Assembly (NCBI GenBank): GCA_963831705.1
Contig: CAWHRE010000010.1
Coordinates: 1,488,001-1,552,000 of the forward strand
From: DASQPR01 sp963831705
Lineage (GTDB): Bacteria; Actinomycetota; Actinomycetes; Mycobacteriales; Micromonosporaceae
Reading direction: 5' to 3'
Length of the DNA stretch: 64,000 nt
Numbering within the stretch: position 1 is the first letter of the stretch; every line of letters begins with the position of its first letter. The notes under the pieces were generated by a model that worked only from the letters and a program-made list of their open reading frames with translations, had not been told where the DNA came from and searched no databases. The translations under genes and the position numbers were made by a program. Below, piece by piece: positions 18,179 through 26,871 of this stretch.

Positions 18179-18475
18179 GGCGGACCTCGCACCGAGGGCA
18201 TCGCCCTCACCGGTGACAAGCTCGTCGGGGTGGCCGTGGCGGTCAAGGTGGAGCCCCACACCTGCGGAACGACCTTGACCGGCGCGGCCACCCTGCTCGT
18301 GACGATGACGGCGGGGAGGGTGATGCCCACACCCGGCACGGTCGTGACGGCCTGGACCACGATGCAGGCCGCGCTGGTTGTCATCGACGTAGGGCTGTCG
18401 GGGTGCTACCACGCTGACGAGGTGCGGGCGACGGCCTGTCCTGGAGGCTTGCCCGGCGCCGTGCCGCACGGCTAA
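18179..18475 (+). pseudogene. Coding remnant of unknown protein
   Basis: A frame open from the DUF6414 stop, with third-position GC typical of the genome, encodes LTGDKLVGVAVAVKVEPHTC, TTLTGAATLLVTMTAGRVM, TMQAALVVIDVGLSGCYHAD and ends at the TAA at 18473-18475. There is no convincing start or ribosome site (an in-frame start at 18230 is unsupported), so it is probably the tail of a gene truncated during island decay. I do not recognise the family. Confidence 0.35.
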
Positions 18476-18656
18476 GGCGGCCGGGTCGCATGCGACCTCC
18501 GAAGGCGGCCAGCTCGCCACGGTGCGCGCCGCGTCAGCGGCGTGCCTTGAAGACGTATAGAAGGTTCTCACCAAGATCGCTTCGCATGGCGTCTGACCTG
18601 GATGAACCCGCCCAGATTGACTTGGAATGCGTGACAGGGACCAGATCCGGGTGCTA

Positions 18657-19685
18657 GGCCGTGTTTCATAAGTCGGGTTCAGGTTTTGGGGCGTGTCGTT
18701 GGTCGACATGAGGCGAGGTCTCCGGTAGATGGTTCATCGACCAAGATGAACACCATTTCTCCGGAGACCTCGTGGCCACGATACCGGCAGCGAGGCGGCA
18801 TGACCTGACCGACGCGCAGTGGGCGGTGCTGGAGCCGTTGCTGCCGAAGGGGCGTAGGCCGGGTCGGCCGCCGATACGGCGTAAACGTCTTCTCATCGAC
18901 GGGATCCGGTGGCGGACCCGGGTCGGCTGCCCGTGGCGGGACGTTCCGGACTGGTACGGGCCCTGGCAGACGGTCTATGGGCAGTTCCGGCGCTGGCAGC
19001 GTGACGGGACCTGGGCGGCGATCGTGTCCGGGTTGCAGGCCCTGGCGGACGCGTCCGGTCGTATCGGCTGGGATGTCAGCGTGGACTCCACGATCGCGCG
19101 GGCGCATCAGCACGCCGCGGGTGCCCGCCGTGACGGTGCCGGGCAGAAGGAGCCGCCGGGTGGGGTCGAGGCCGAGCCGGCCGATCACGCGCTGGGCCGG
19201 TCTCGTGGCGGGTTCACCACCAAGGTGCACCTGGCCGTGGAGCAGGGCCGTAAGCCCTTGGTGACCCGGTTGACCGGCGGTCAGTGCGGTGACAGCCCGC
19301 AGTTCATCGCGGTCCTGGAGGCGATCCGGGTCCCGCGGCCCGGCCGGGGCCGGCCGAGGACCCGTCCGGATCGGGTTCTCGCGGACAAGGCGTACCCGTC
19401 GAAGGCCAACCGCGGCTACCTGCGCCGCCGCGGGATCAAGGCCACTATCCCGATCAAGACCGACCAGGCCGCCCACCGGCGTAAGAAGGGCTCCCAGGCG
19501 GCCGCCCACCGGCGTTCGACCCCGACCTGTACAAACAGCGCCACGCCGTGGAATGCGGGATCAGCCAGCTCAAACGCCACCGCGCCGTGGCCAACAGGTA
19601 CGACAAACTCGCCGTGCGCTACCACGCCACGATCAACATCGCCGCGATCAACGAATGGCTGCCCAAGCACTTATGAAACACGGCC
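18657..19685 (+). mobile_element. IS5-family element (IS427-like)
   Basis: The inverted repeats ctaggccgtgtttcataagt (18654-18673) and its complement (19669-19688) bound a transposase. With TA as the duplicated target the unit is 1,029 bp; CTAG at both edges makes the exact cut uncertain. This is the usual end sequence of the actinobacterial IS427 group. Confidence 0.82.
18772..19676 (+). pseudogene. IS5-family transposase with late frameshift
   Basis: GTG start. DLTDAQWAVLEPLLPKGRRPG and RWRTRVGCPWRDVPDWYGPW form the usual N-terminal domain; GWDVSVDSTIARAHQHAAG gives the first Asp and FTTKVHLAVEQG, RVLADKAYPSKANR the next motifs. Near 19495 one G seems missing: the normal continuation GGRPPAFDPDLYKQRHAVEC...GISQLKRHRAVANRYDKL and NEWLPKHL lies in another frame and ends at the TGA at 19674-19676. 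The catalytic Glu (HAVECGI) is in that second frame, so the written frame lacks it. It could also be a programmed frameshift, but no slippery heptamer is evident. Confidence 0.83.
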
Positions 19686-19710
19686 TAGACGCTGGGTCTG
19701 TGAGGACCGG

Positions 19711-20145
19711 TCAGCGGTGCGCGTCCGACCAGTCGCGCCAGCCGGACTTGCCTCGCCAGCCCGAGACCCTCAGGTCGGAGGGTGCCATATCGTTGGTTCC
19801 TCTTAGGACATCGTAGCCAGCGGTGGTCAGAATCTCTGCAATCGCGTCCAGGATGACCATCTCGGCGGTGCCTGAAAGTCGGATGGCGGGGTCGATCTCT
19901 CCGTCGGGATCAGGCTGCGGGTGCTCAATCGCTGCTGCTGCCGCCGCGCTCAGCACGTAGTGCACCTTCCAGGACACGTATACACCGCCTGCGGTGTCCA
20001 GATCGACCGTCGCACCCACGGCCAGCTCGCCACTCATCATCTCCGTATCGGGCACCACCGGCAGGCCTACGGCCGCCAGCTCGTCGCGGACCGCTCTCGC
20101 AAGAGCCTTTTGTCGAAAGAGCGTCTCGTCTAATTGCCCCGGCAT
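19711..20145 (-). CDS. Hypothetical protein of the island
   Basis: A 144-residue protein from the ATG at 20145 (MPGQLDETLFRQKALARAVRD). The central GGVYVSWKVHYVLSAAAAAAI and STAEMVILDAIAEILTTAGYDV read as a soluble alpha-beta protein without signal peptide. Comparable small proteins occur beside GntR regulators in actinomycete mobile elements; no function known to me. It is divergent from the GntR gene, with about 250 bp between them that hold an operator candidate. Confidence 0.55.
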   Translation of the reverse strand: MPGQLDETLFRQKALARAVRDELAAVGLPVVPDTEMMSGELAVGATVDLDTAGGVYVSWKVHYVLSAAAAAAIEHPQPDPDGEIDPAIRLSGTAEMVILDAIAEILTTAGYDVLRGTNDMAPSDLRVSGWRGKSGWRDWSDAHR

Positions 20146-20356
20146 GACACCACCTCCAACATCCGGTCCTCAGGCGTTGATCGCCTAACGTGATGTGTAG
20201 CGGCTGCGGGCATACTCGTCGCTTCAAACCAGGCCCGCATGCACTAAACCTGCGTATGGCCTCCTGTTTCTCATCCGCATCGGAAGCCACAGGCGCGATT
20301 TTAGCGTTGTCGGGAGAGCGTGTTTGCGGTTGCTTGTTTACGGTGGCAGCGGGATA

Positions 20357-20370
20357 CTGGTGCATACCAA
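20357..20370. promoter_or_regulatory. Operator candidate upstream of gntR
   Basis: ctggtgcataccaa is a near-palindrome 22 bases before the GTG of the GntR gene. It matches two sites at 23477 and 23500 (ctggtgcgtaccag), upstream of the XRE-rep operon. Confidence 0.5.
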
Positions 20371-20392
20371 TTCAACCTGAGGGACAGCGATA

Positions 20393-20626
20393 GTGGGCGA
20401 GACGACGACACGCGTTGAGAGCACTCTTCGAGGGCTGCTTGCGTCTGGCGAACTAAGGCCGGGCGACCGTCTGCCGTCCGAGCGGACACTGGTCTCGGAG
20501 TTGGGTGCAGCCCGAACGACGGTCCGGCTCGTCCTGGTGAAGCTAGTCGCGGAAGGTCTCGTACGAGCTGATCATGGTCGGGGCTACTTCGTAACCGGAA
20601 CGCCCGGCATTACTTCACCCCAGTGA
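20393..20626 (+). CDS. Single-domain GntR-family regulator
   Basis: 77 residues from a GTG start: the winged helix-turn-helix of GntR proteins only (LRGLLASGELRPGDRLPSER, LVSELGAARTTVRLVLVKL, GLVRADHGRGYFV) with no effector domain. Such short GntR proteins control maintenance genes in Streptomyces elements (KorSA of pSAM2 is a longer relative). A near-palindrome just upstream matches a pair in front of the rep operon, so it may repress itself and rep. Its 3' end overlaps the convergent XRE-TPR remnant by 12 bp. Confidence 0.82.
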   Translation: MGETTTRVESTLRGLLASGELRPGDRLPSERTLVSELGAARTTVRLVLVKLVAEGLVRADHGRGYFVTGTPGITSPQ

Positions 20627-21692
20627 TCGGACAGCTTCACGGAAGTCTTCTACAGCAAGCTCATTCGGCCAACGCTGCTGGAGAGCAGCGTCCAGTTCAC
20701 TTGCAACCATCAAAAGCGACGGCAGCGACTTCCGCGACGCGGTGAGAGCGGCAAGGCCGATCCCAAGCGCATCGTCCAGGTTCCCCTTGCTGGCTTCGCC
20801 CACGGCGATGGTCAGTCGAGCCTCGGCCATCCGCATTGGTGAGCGCTCCGTTCCATCGGACGCTGTACCGCTTCGGAGAACCTCGTTGGCGTGCTCAGTA
20901 GCTTGATCGTTGTCTCCGGCCAAACGGAACGCGTCCATTGCATAGAAGTCCCACTTGGCTGGGTCAACTGAGAAGTGATTCTCAGTGCGGTCGGGCCGTT
21001 CGACGTGTTGGAGCTGGCGCCTTCCGCGACCAAGTGCTTCACGCAGACCGGCGATGTCGCCCATTCGACCGAGAGCTTTCGCCTCCTGCCCGATGAGCTG
21101 GACCGCGACGCTATCGTTGCCCGCTACCGTTCGGCCGGCCTCCGTTGCGTCCAGCACATGGCGGTAGCGGCCTTGCGTTAGCGCGAACCAGGCGGACATT
21201 TCATAAGCCCAGCCGACGATGGCATTCGATCCTGCTTCTCGACCCAATTGGGAAGCGGTGACCGCGGGTCGCCTCCGCTGCTGCCCTCATGCCGAGGTCG
21301 TACTCGGTACAGCCGATCAGGAGTGCCAGCCACCCAGCCGCGACTAAGGTCTCTTGGTGCTGCTGCAAGCCGATCGGCTGGCGAAGGATTCGACCGATTT
21401 CCCGAAGCCAACTGTGTGCCTCCGATCGCAATTCGCGTGCGTCCCGGTGAGCGTACTGGCAGCACAGGTCGATGACTGTGGCATGCATTGATTCGATTGT
21501 TCCGGGTGCCATGTCGCTTGCTTGGATCCGACTGAGCAGCTCGCTCGTATACGACGGCTTCGTGTCTCGCATCGCGGCAATGTCAAGGTGCGCTGCTGCG
21601 ATCAGGTTGCCCCGGGCCCTGGGTGCCAGGGTTTGGTGAGACCAGCGGCTCGTAATCAGTAGCCTTCCCAGGGCGAGAGTGGATCTTCCTAG

Positions 21693-22124
21693 ATGACGAT
21701 TTCCAAGCCTGACGCTGCCCTCGTGCAGGATAGGGCCATGGCGCGTGAACCACGATCGGATGGTCCCCGGCGGCGGACGTTTAGCCCGGCGGAGAAACTG
21801 GCCTTGTTGGCCGGGTATGAGACGGCGATGGAAACGGGGCAGGGTAACGGTTTCCTGCGGGAGAACGGCTTGTACTCCTCGTTGATCTCGGAGTGGCGGC
21901 GGACCCGCGATGCCGGGCTGCTCGCGGGTAAACCGGCCGGGAGCGTGGTCGGACGGCCCAGCGCGGATCAGGCGGAGATCGCCCGGCTGCGCCGGGAACT
22001 CGACGTGGCGCAGCGAAGGTTGGCGCGGACAGAAACAGCGTTGGTGATCATGGGAAAAGCTCAGGAGCTCTTGGAGGACATCTCCGAGAGCACGGACACG
22101 CCGCCGCCGTCGAGGCCGCGATGA
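21693..22124 (+). CDS. IS3-family transposase OrfA
   Basis: 143 residues: helix-turn-helix segment RRTFSPAEKLALLAGYETAM, NGLYSSLISEWRRTRDAG and a C-terminal leucine-zipper-like coiled coil (EIARLRRELDVAQRRLARTE). The start could instead be the ATG at 21738. It overlaps OrfB by four bases (ATGA), and OrfB is in the -1 frame, as needed for an OrfAB fusion. Confidence 0.85.
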   Translation: MTISKPDAALVQDRAMAREPRSDGPRRRTFSPAEKLALLAGYETAMETGQGNGFLRENGLYSSLISEWRRTRDAGLLAGKPAGSVVGRPSADQAEIARLRRELDVAQRRLARTETALVIMGKAQELLEDISESTDTPPPSRPR

Positions 22125-23137
22125 CCGGCATCTACCACGAGCTGCAGACGGTGATGTCGCATCGGGCCGCGGCCCGCCTCACCGGGGTCTCCCGGGCCAC
22201 CGCCCACCGGGCCACGGTGATCGGCCCGAAACGGCCCCGCCGGCCCGGCCGGCCACCCGTCAACCGCCTCGACCCGGCCGAACGGGCGGCGGTCCTGGCC
22301 GTCCTCAACAGCGACCGGTTCGTCGACACCACCCCGATCGAAGTCTTCGCCACCCTCCTCGATGAAGGCGTGTATCTGGCGTCGATCGCCACCCTCTACC
22401 GAGTGTTGCGCGAGAACAGGCAGGTCAAGGAACGACGCCGGCAGGCCCGGCACCCGGCTCGGGCACGTCCCGAGCTCACCGCGACCGCACCCGGGCAGGT
22501 CTTCACCTGGGACATCACCAAACTCGCCGGCCCGACCCGAGGCCTGTATTACGACGCCTACGTGATGATCGACATCTACAGCCGCTACATCGTCGGCTGG
22601 AAAGTCGCCGCCACCGAGTCCGCCGAACTCGCCGCCGCGTTCATCGGCGACGTCATCGCCGTGCACGGCATTCCCCTGGCCGTGCACGCCGACCGGGGCA
22701 CCTCGATGACCTCCAAGAAGGTCGCCGACCTCCTCGCCGACCTGCACGTCCTACGCTCCCACTCCCGTCCGCACGTCTCCAACGACAACCCCTATTCGGA
22801 GGCGGCGTTCAAAACGGTCAAGTACCACCCGACGTTCCCGACCCGGTTCGGCTCGATCCAGGACGCCCGCGCGTTCTGCGACACGTTTTTCACCTGGTAC
22901 AACCACCAGCATCACCACACCGGTATCGGACTGCACACCCCGGCCGCGGTTCACTACGGCCACGCCGCAGCGACAACCGTTGCCCGGCAACACATCCTCG
23001 ACACCGCCTGGGCGCAACACCCCGAACGGTTCACCCGCCGGCCTCAACCCCGAGCACTCCAACTCCCCGACACCGCCTGGATCAACAAACCCCTGCCCGA
23101 ATCCGCCCAAGACCTGCTGCTCACCGCAGCCGCTTAA
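22121..23137 (+). CDS. IS3-family transposase OrfB (integrase catalytic domain)
   Basis: 338 residues with an N-terminal helix-turn-helix (AARLTGVSRATAHRATV) and an rve-type DDE core: TWDITKLAGPTRGLYYDAYV (first Asp), LAVHADRGTSMTSKKVADLL (second Asp), and SNDNPYSEAAFKTVKYHPTF (Glu). The C-terminus FTWYNHQHHHTGIGLHTPAAVHYG is standard for the family. It looks complete and active. Confidence 0.9.
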   Translation: MTGIYHELQTVMSHRAAARLTGVSRATAHRATVIGPKRPRRPGRPPVNRLDPAERAAVLAVLNSDRFVDTTPIEVFATLLDEGVYLASIATLYRVLRENRQVKERRRQARHPARARPELTATAPGQVFTWDITKLAGPTRGLYYDAYVMIDIYSRYIVGWKVAATESAELAAAFIGDVIAVHGIPLAVHADRGTSMTSKKVADLLADLHVLRSHSRPHVSNDNPYSEAAFKTVKYHPTFPTRFGSIQDARAFCDTFFTWYNHQHHHTGIGLHTPAAVHYGHAAATTVARQHILDTAWAQHPERFTRRPQPRALQLPDTAWINKPLPESAQDLLLTAAA

Positions 23138-23362
23138 CACCCTCTGGTCTCACCGACCTTGACAAATTCCGGGGCGCCGAGTTCGGCATCGCACATACGA
23201 GCAAGTTCCTCGCTCGGTGCCTTCTGTCCGTTTTCGATCCTCGACAGATAGCCCTTGTTGTAGTGCACACGCAGCGCGAACTGCCCGAGGCTGATCCCTT
23301 GCTCGGTGCGCATCTGACGGAGTATGTCGCCGAACATCGTCATGAACCCATCATCGGTGTTG

Positions 23363-23393
23363 CCCTGTTGCCTACGGGCCGTAGGCAACAGGG
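23363..23393. promoter_or_regulatory. Perfect 31-bp palindrome upstream of the XRE-TPR gene
   Basis: 15-bp arms ccctgttgcctacgg and its exact complement around one central base, 20 bases upstream of the XRE start at 23343. The place and size suggest an autoregulatory operator; a hairpin in the mRNA leader is the alternative. Confidence 0.6.
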
Positions 23394-23476
23394 AACTCTG
23401 GTTGTGTTGTCCATAGATCGCTTTCATTGACTTGCCACCGATGACCGTACATCGCATCGGCGACAAATGATTGACT

Positions 23477-23513
23477 CTGGTGCGTACCAGTTGATATACC
23501 TGGTGCGTACCAG
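23477..23513. promoter_or_regulatory. Tandem operator pair upstream of the XRE-rep operon
   Basis: Two identical near-palindromes ctggtgcgtaccag at 23477-23490 and 23500-23513, 23 bp apart (about two helical turns), in the divergent region between the XRE-TPR gene and the XRE gene at 23591. A third, similar site lies in front of gntR at 20357. Confidence 0.6.
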
Positions 23514-23590
23514 TTGCGTACAAGATTGGCCCCGACGAGTTGCACCTCGTCGAGGCCGGTGCATCGCCCACCTCACGAAAGGACGAAACG

Positions 23591-24307
23591 ATGCCTGTCC
23601 AGCGTATCTGTTCACCTGCTCGGCGTACCCATGCAGACCGGCACAATCCTCGGCCGTCCGAGGTCCTGACACTCATCCGAGAGTTGATGGCCCTACGCGA
23701 CGTGCTAGCCGATGTGTCTGCTCGACTCGGCACCGTCGAGGGACGCAGCATCGAGCAAGCCCCGAACCAGCTGGCACCCTGCACCCACACCGCCCCCACC
23801 CCTGCACACAGCGGCAGCCGACACTGGCCGCTGCACAACCTGCGCAACGTCCACGGCTGGACCCAGACCGGGCTGATGGCCCGGATGCGCACCGTCGCAA
23901 CCGGACAAGGTCTGCGACTTCCCGAACCGTCATCGCTCAAGACGATGATCTCCCGGTGGGAACACGGCGCCCCCGTCAGCGACTTCTACGACGGCATCCT
24001 GACCGCCGTCTTCGCCGACACACCCGACCCGGCACCGGCCGATGATCTACCGGTCGCGCAATGGACCGGCCGGACCGCGAACGCGCTGCGCATGGCGCTG
24101 CGGATGACGCACGAGACGTTCGCCCAAACCCTGGGCGTGTCCGTCCGTGGGGTTTGCAAGTGGAGCGCGGAACCGAACCTGATTCCGGTCACGGAAATGC
24201 AAGCCGCTCTCGACACACTGCTGTCGCGGGCGTCCGGTGATGAGAAGTCCCGCTTCCGGCTGATCACGGCCACGGCGGGTATCACCGCAACGGCGGTGGC
24301 CGCATGA
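23591..24307 (+). CDS. XRE-type regulator upstream of rep
   Basis: 238 residues from the ATG at 23591 (gaaaggacgaaacg before it; an in-frame TTG at 23540 is less likely). Two helix-turn-helix-like segments: LHNLRNVHGWTQTGLMARMR with SLKTMISRWEHG, and RMALRMTHETFAQTLGVSVRGVCKW. Genes of this kind precede rep in pSAM2-like elements. Its TGA overlaps the rep ATG by four bases, so the two are translationally coupled. It is probably a copy-number or excision regulator. Confidence 0.72.
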   Translation: MPVQRICSPARRTHADRHNPRPSEVLTLIRELMALRDVLADVSARLGTVEGRSIEQAPNQLAPCTHTAPTPAHSGSRHWPLHNLRNVHGWTQTGLMARMRTVATGQGLRLPEPSSLKTMISRWEHGAPVSDFYDGILTAVFADTPDPAPADDLPVAQWTGRTANALRMALRMTHETFAQTLGVSVRGVCKWSAEPNLIPVTEMQAALDTLLSRASGDEKSRFRLITATAGITATAVAA

Positions 24308-25752
24308 CCACCCTGCTCGTCGACCAGCCTTCGTCGTGTACCGATTCGGCGATGAACCGGGTCCGCTTCGACAATCTGATCGAGCGAGGACTACTTTGGC
24401 TGGCTGCACCACGTCACCGCCGCGTCCGGCTGCACCCGCCCGGTCCGGCTCTCGGGTGACATCGCGACCGTGGATCTCGCGACCGGCCAGATCATTGCTG
24501 CTTCCTCGACCCTGGACATGCCGGACGGGGTGATCTACAAGCCGTGCGGCAACCGCCGCACCACCGTCTGCCCGTCCTGCGCCGAAACGTACCGCCGTGA
24601 CGCGTACCAACTCATCCGCGCCGGACTCGTCGGCGGCCGGGGCATCCCCGACACCGTCGCCACCCATCCGGCCGTGTTCGCCACGTTCACCGCCCCCGGC
24701 TTCGGCCCGGTCCACACCCGCCGCACCAGCAAAACCGGCCGTGCGGCTGCCGTGCCGTCCGCCGCCGCGAAAATCGACCTGTGCCGGCACGGCGTGCGAC
24801 ATGACCTGCACGCGCCTTCACCGCGACGACGAGAAGTGCCTCGGTACACCGTTGTGCCTGGACTGCTACGACTACACGGCCCAGGTCGTCTGGAACCTGC
24901 ACGCCGGCGAACTGTGGCGCCGCACCGACAATCGCCATCACCCGCCAACTCCGGCGTCTGGTCAAGGCCCGCGGCATCGACCCGAAGACCGTCCGCGTGA
25001 CGTACGGGAAGGTCGCCGAGATGCAGCGCCGCGGCGTCGTGCACTTCCACGCCATCATCCGCCTCGACGGCGTCGACCCCACCGACCCGGACGCGATCGT
25101 CCCGCCGCCGGCCGAACTGGACGCCGCGATCCTCGAGCACGCGATCGCTCGCCGCCACCCCCGGCGTCCGGTTCACCACCGACCCCCACCCGACCAAACG
25201 GCGCGGCTGGCCGATCGCCTGGGGTGCGAACAGGTGTCGACGTCCGGGCCGATCACCGTCGGCGACCGGCGACCTCACCGACGGACAGGTCGCCGGATAC
25301 CTCGCCAAGTACGCCACCAAGTCCACCGAGGCGACCGGGCATCTGTCCGCGCGGGTCACCGACGACACCATCGACGTGTACGCCGATCCGTGACGGCACC
25401 CACACCGAACGGCTCATCGCACGCCTGCTGGACCCTCGGCCGACCCAAAGCCTGGCGCGGCCTGCGCCGGTGGGCGCACATGCTCGGCTTCGGCGGCCAC
25501 TTCCTCACCAAATCCCGCCGCTACTCCATCACGTTCCGGATCCTGCGCGACGCCCGGACCGTCTGGCGCCGCACCGAACACACCGACTCCGATGCCCAGG
25601 CATCGAGCGGTGACACGACTGTCTTGATCGGCTACCTCAGCTTTGCCGGATCAGGCTGGAACACCCCGGGCGACGAGCTGCTCGCCCACACCGCCGCCGA
25701 AAGCCACCGGCGACGGCAAGCCATCGCGCGAGAAGAGGAGAACCCCACATGA
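24304..25752 (+). pseudogene. pSAM2-type replication initiator (RepSA-like), several frameshifts
   Basis: Pieces of one Rep protein appear in successive frames: MTTLLVDQPS; then DYFGWLHHVTAASGCTRPVR and PDGVIYKPCGNRRTTVCPSC; then CLDCYDYTAQVVWNLHAGEL; then KTVRVTYGKVAEMQRRGVVH with FHAIIRLDG (a rolling-circle HxH-like motif); then QVAGYLAKYATKSTEATG and WAHMLGFGGHFLTKSRRYS, ending EEENPT. At least four frame changes (near 24385, 24810, 24920-24950 and 25150-25390) make it inactive. The 5' end also contains 54 bp identical to the host deoD gene. Confidence 0.82.
24330..24383 (+). repeat. 54-bp exact copy of a deoD segment inside rep
   Basis: Bases 24330-24383 equal 32965-33018 of deoD without a mismatch, same orientation, encoding SSCTDSAMNRVRFDNLI in both. 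The similarity ends sharply on both sides. The segment is native in deoD (conserved CTDS...NR.RF) and foreign in rep. Confidence 0.92.
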
Positions 25753-25857
25753 CTGACGCCTACATGTCAACGCCACCCACCAGCACCGCCACCGAGAAGG
25801 AGCACTGAGGTGTACCAAGGTTCTTGGACAGTGACTCTCGACTGAGAGGATCTGTTC

Positions 25858-26148
25858 ATGCCCGAGCAGCGTCGTCGGTTCAGCCCGCAGTTCAAGGCCG
25901 AAGCCGTACAGATGGTGGTCGAGACGGGTAAACCGATCGCGGAGATCGCCCGAGACCTGGGTGTCCACGACGGGACCCTCGGCAACTGGGTGAATGCCTG
26001 GCGGCAGGCGAACCCGCAACCCGCAGTCAGTGACAGTCCGGTGGAGCGTGCCCGCGTGAAGGAAATGGAAGACGAGATCCGTCGGCTGCGGATGGAGAAC
26101 GAGTTCCTGAAAAAAGCCGCGGCCTTCTTCGCCCGGACGCACCCGTAG
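25858..26148 (+). CDS. IS3-family transposase OrfA (IS51-like)
   Basis: 96 residues: FSPQFKAEAVQMVVETGKPI and EIARDLGVHDGTLGNWVNAW form the helix-turn-helix, and KEMEDEIRRLRMENEFLKKA is a coiled coil. The run AAAAAAG at 26110-26116 is the classic -1 slippery site of the family and OrfB lies in the -1 frame, so an OrfAB fusion would be made by programmed frameshifting. Confidence 0.9.
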   Translation: MPEQRRRFSPQFKAEAVQMVVETGKPIAEIARDLGVHDGTLGNWVNAWRQANPQPAVSDSPVERARVKEMEDEIRRLRMENEFLKKAAAFFARTHP

Positions 26149-26871
26149 CCCTGCGGTGTGCGTTGATCGAGGCGGAGAAGGCCCACTACCGGATCGGGTG
26201 GATGTGCCGGCTGCTCGGCGTGGCCCGTTCGACGTTCTACGCCTGGCGGTCCCGGGTCGAGACGCCGACCGCAGCCCGTCGGCGACAGCTCGCGGTGCAT
26301 GTGAAGCGGGTTTTCGACCGTGGCCGGGGCGCTTACGGCTGCCGACGGGTGACTGCGCAACTCAACCGCGAAGGCCATGAGTGCAGCGTCGGTCTGGTCG
26401 CCGAGCTGATGCGCGTCCTCGGTCTGCGTGCGGTTCAACCACGGGCCTACAAACGGACCACGATCCCGGCGCCGGCCCGATCGCAGACACCCGATCTGAT
26501 CGGCCGTGACTTCACGGCGGCGGCACCCGGAACGCGGCTCGTGGGCGACATCACGTACTTGAAGACCGGTGAAGGCTGGATGTATCTGGCCACCGTGATC
26601 GATCTGGCCACCCGGATGGTCGTCGGCTGGCAACTGGCCGACCACATGCGCACGTCGCTGATCGTTGACGCCCTGACGATGGCGATCGACGCCGGCCGCA
26701 TCGAACGCGACGCGATCTTTCACAGCGATCGCGGCGCCCAGTACACCTCAACCGAGTTCATCCAGTTCTGCCAGCGCAAACGTGTCCGGACCAGCGTCGG
26801 CCGAACTGGTGTGTGCCTCTTAACCGGCTAACCGCGACGTTTACCCAGGTCAGCGACACGCCCACGGTTAT

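Larger units (their letters stand above)
21637..23152 (+). mobile_element. IS3-family element
   Basis: Ends tgagaccagcgg and (reverse complement) tgagaccagagg bound two overlapping transposase genes; total 1,516 bp. No target duplication is visible (left flank ...tttgg, right flank ccgac...), yet the interrupted XRE gene reads through in frame when it is removed. Confidence 0.8.
20615..23343 (-). pseudogene. XRE regulator with TPR-like C-terminus, split by an IS3-type insertion
   Basis: The N-terminal part (23343 down to 23153) is a helix-turn-helix domain: MFGDILRQMRTEQGISLGQF, VHYNKGYLSRIENGQKAPSEE. The C-terminal part (21636 down to 20615) is the long helical repeat domain of Streptomyces-type XRE regulators (PRARGNLIAAAHLDIAAM, GWAYEMSAWFALTQGRYR). 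Removing 21637-23152 joins them in frame (EFVKVGQTLAPRARGN). A second lesion, a one-base shift near 21268, breaks the C-terminal part. So it is doubly inactivated. A perfect palindrome sits just upstream of its start and may be its own operator. Confidence 0.85.

Noticed and set aside
18484..18650. Possible further gene in the island
   Set aside because: No start, ribosome site or motif; high third-position GC in one frame only over a short distance.
25749..25808. Small gene MTDAYMSTPPTSTATEKEH after rep
   Set aside because: Only 19 codons, cut at the IS3 edge, and the sequence across the IS gives no recognisable continuation.
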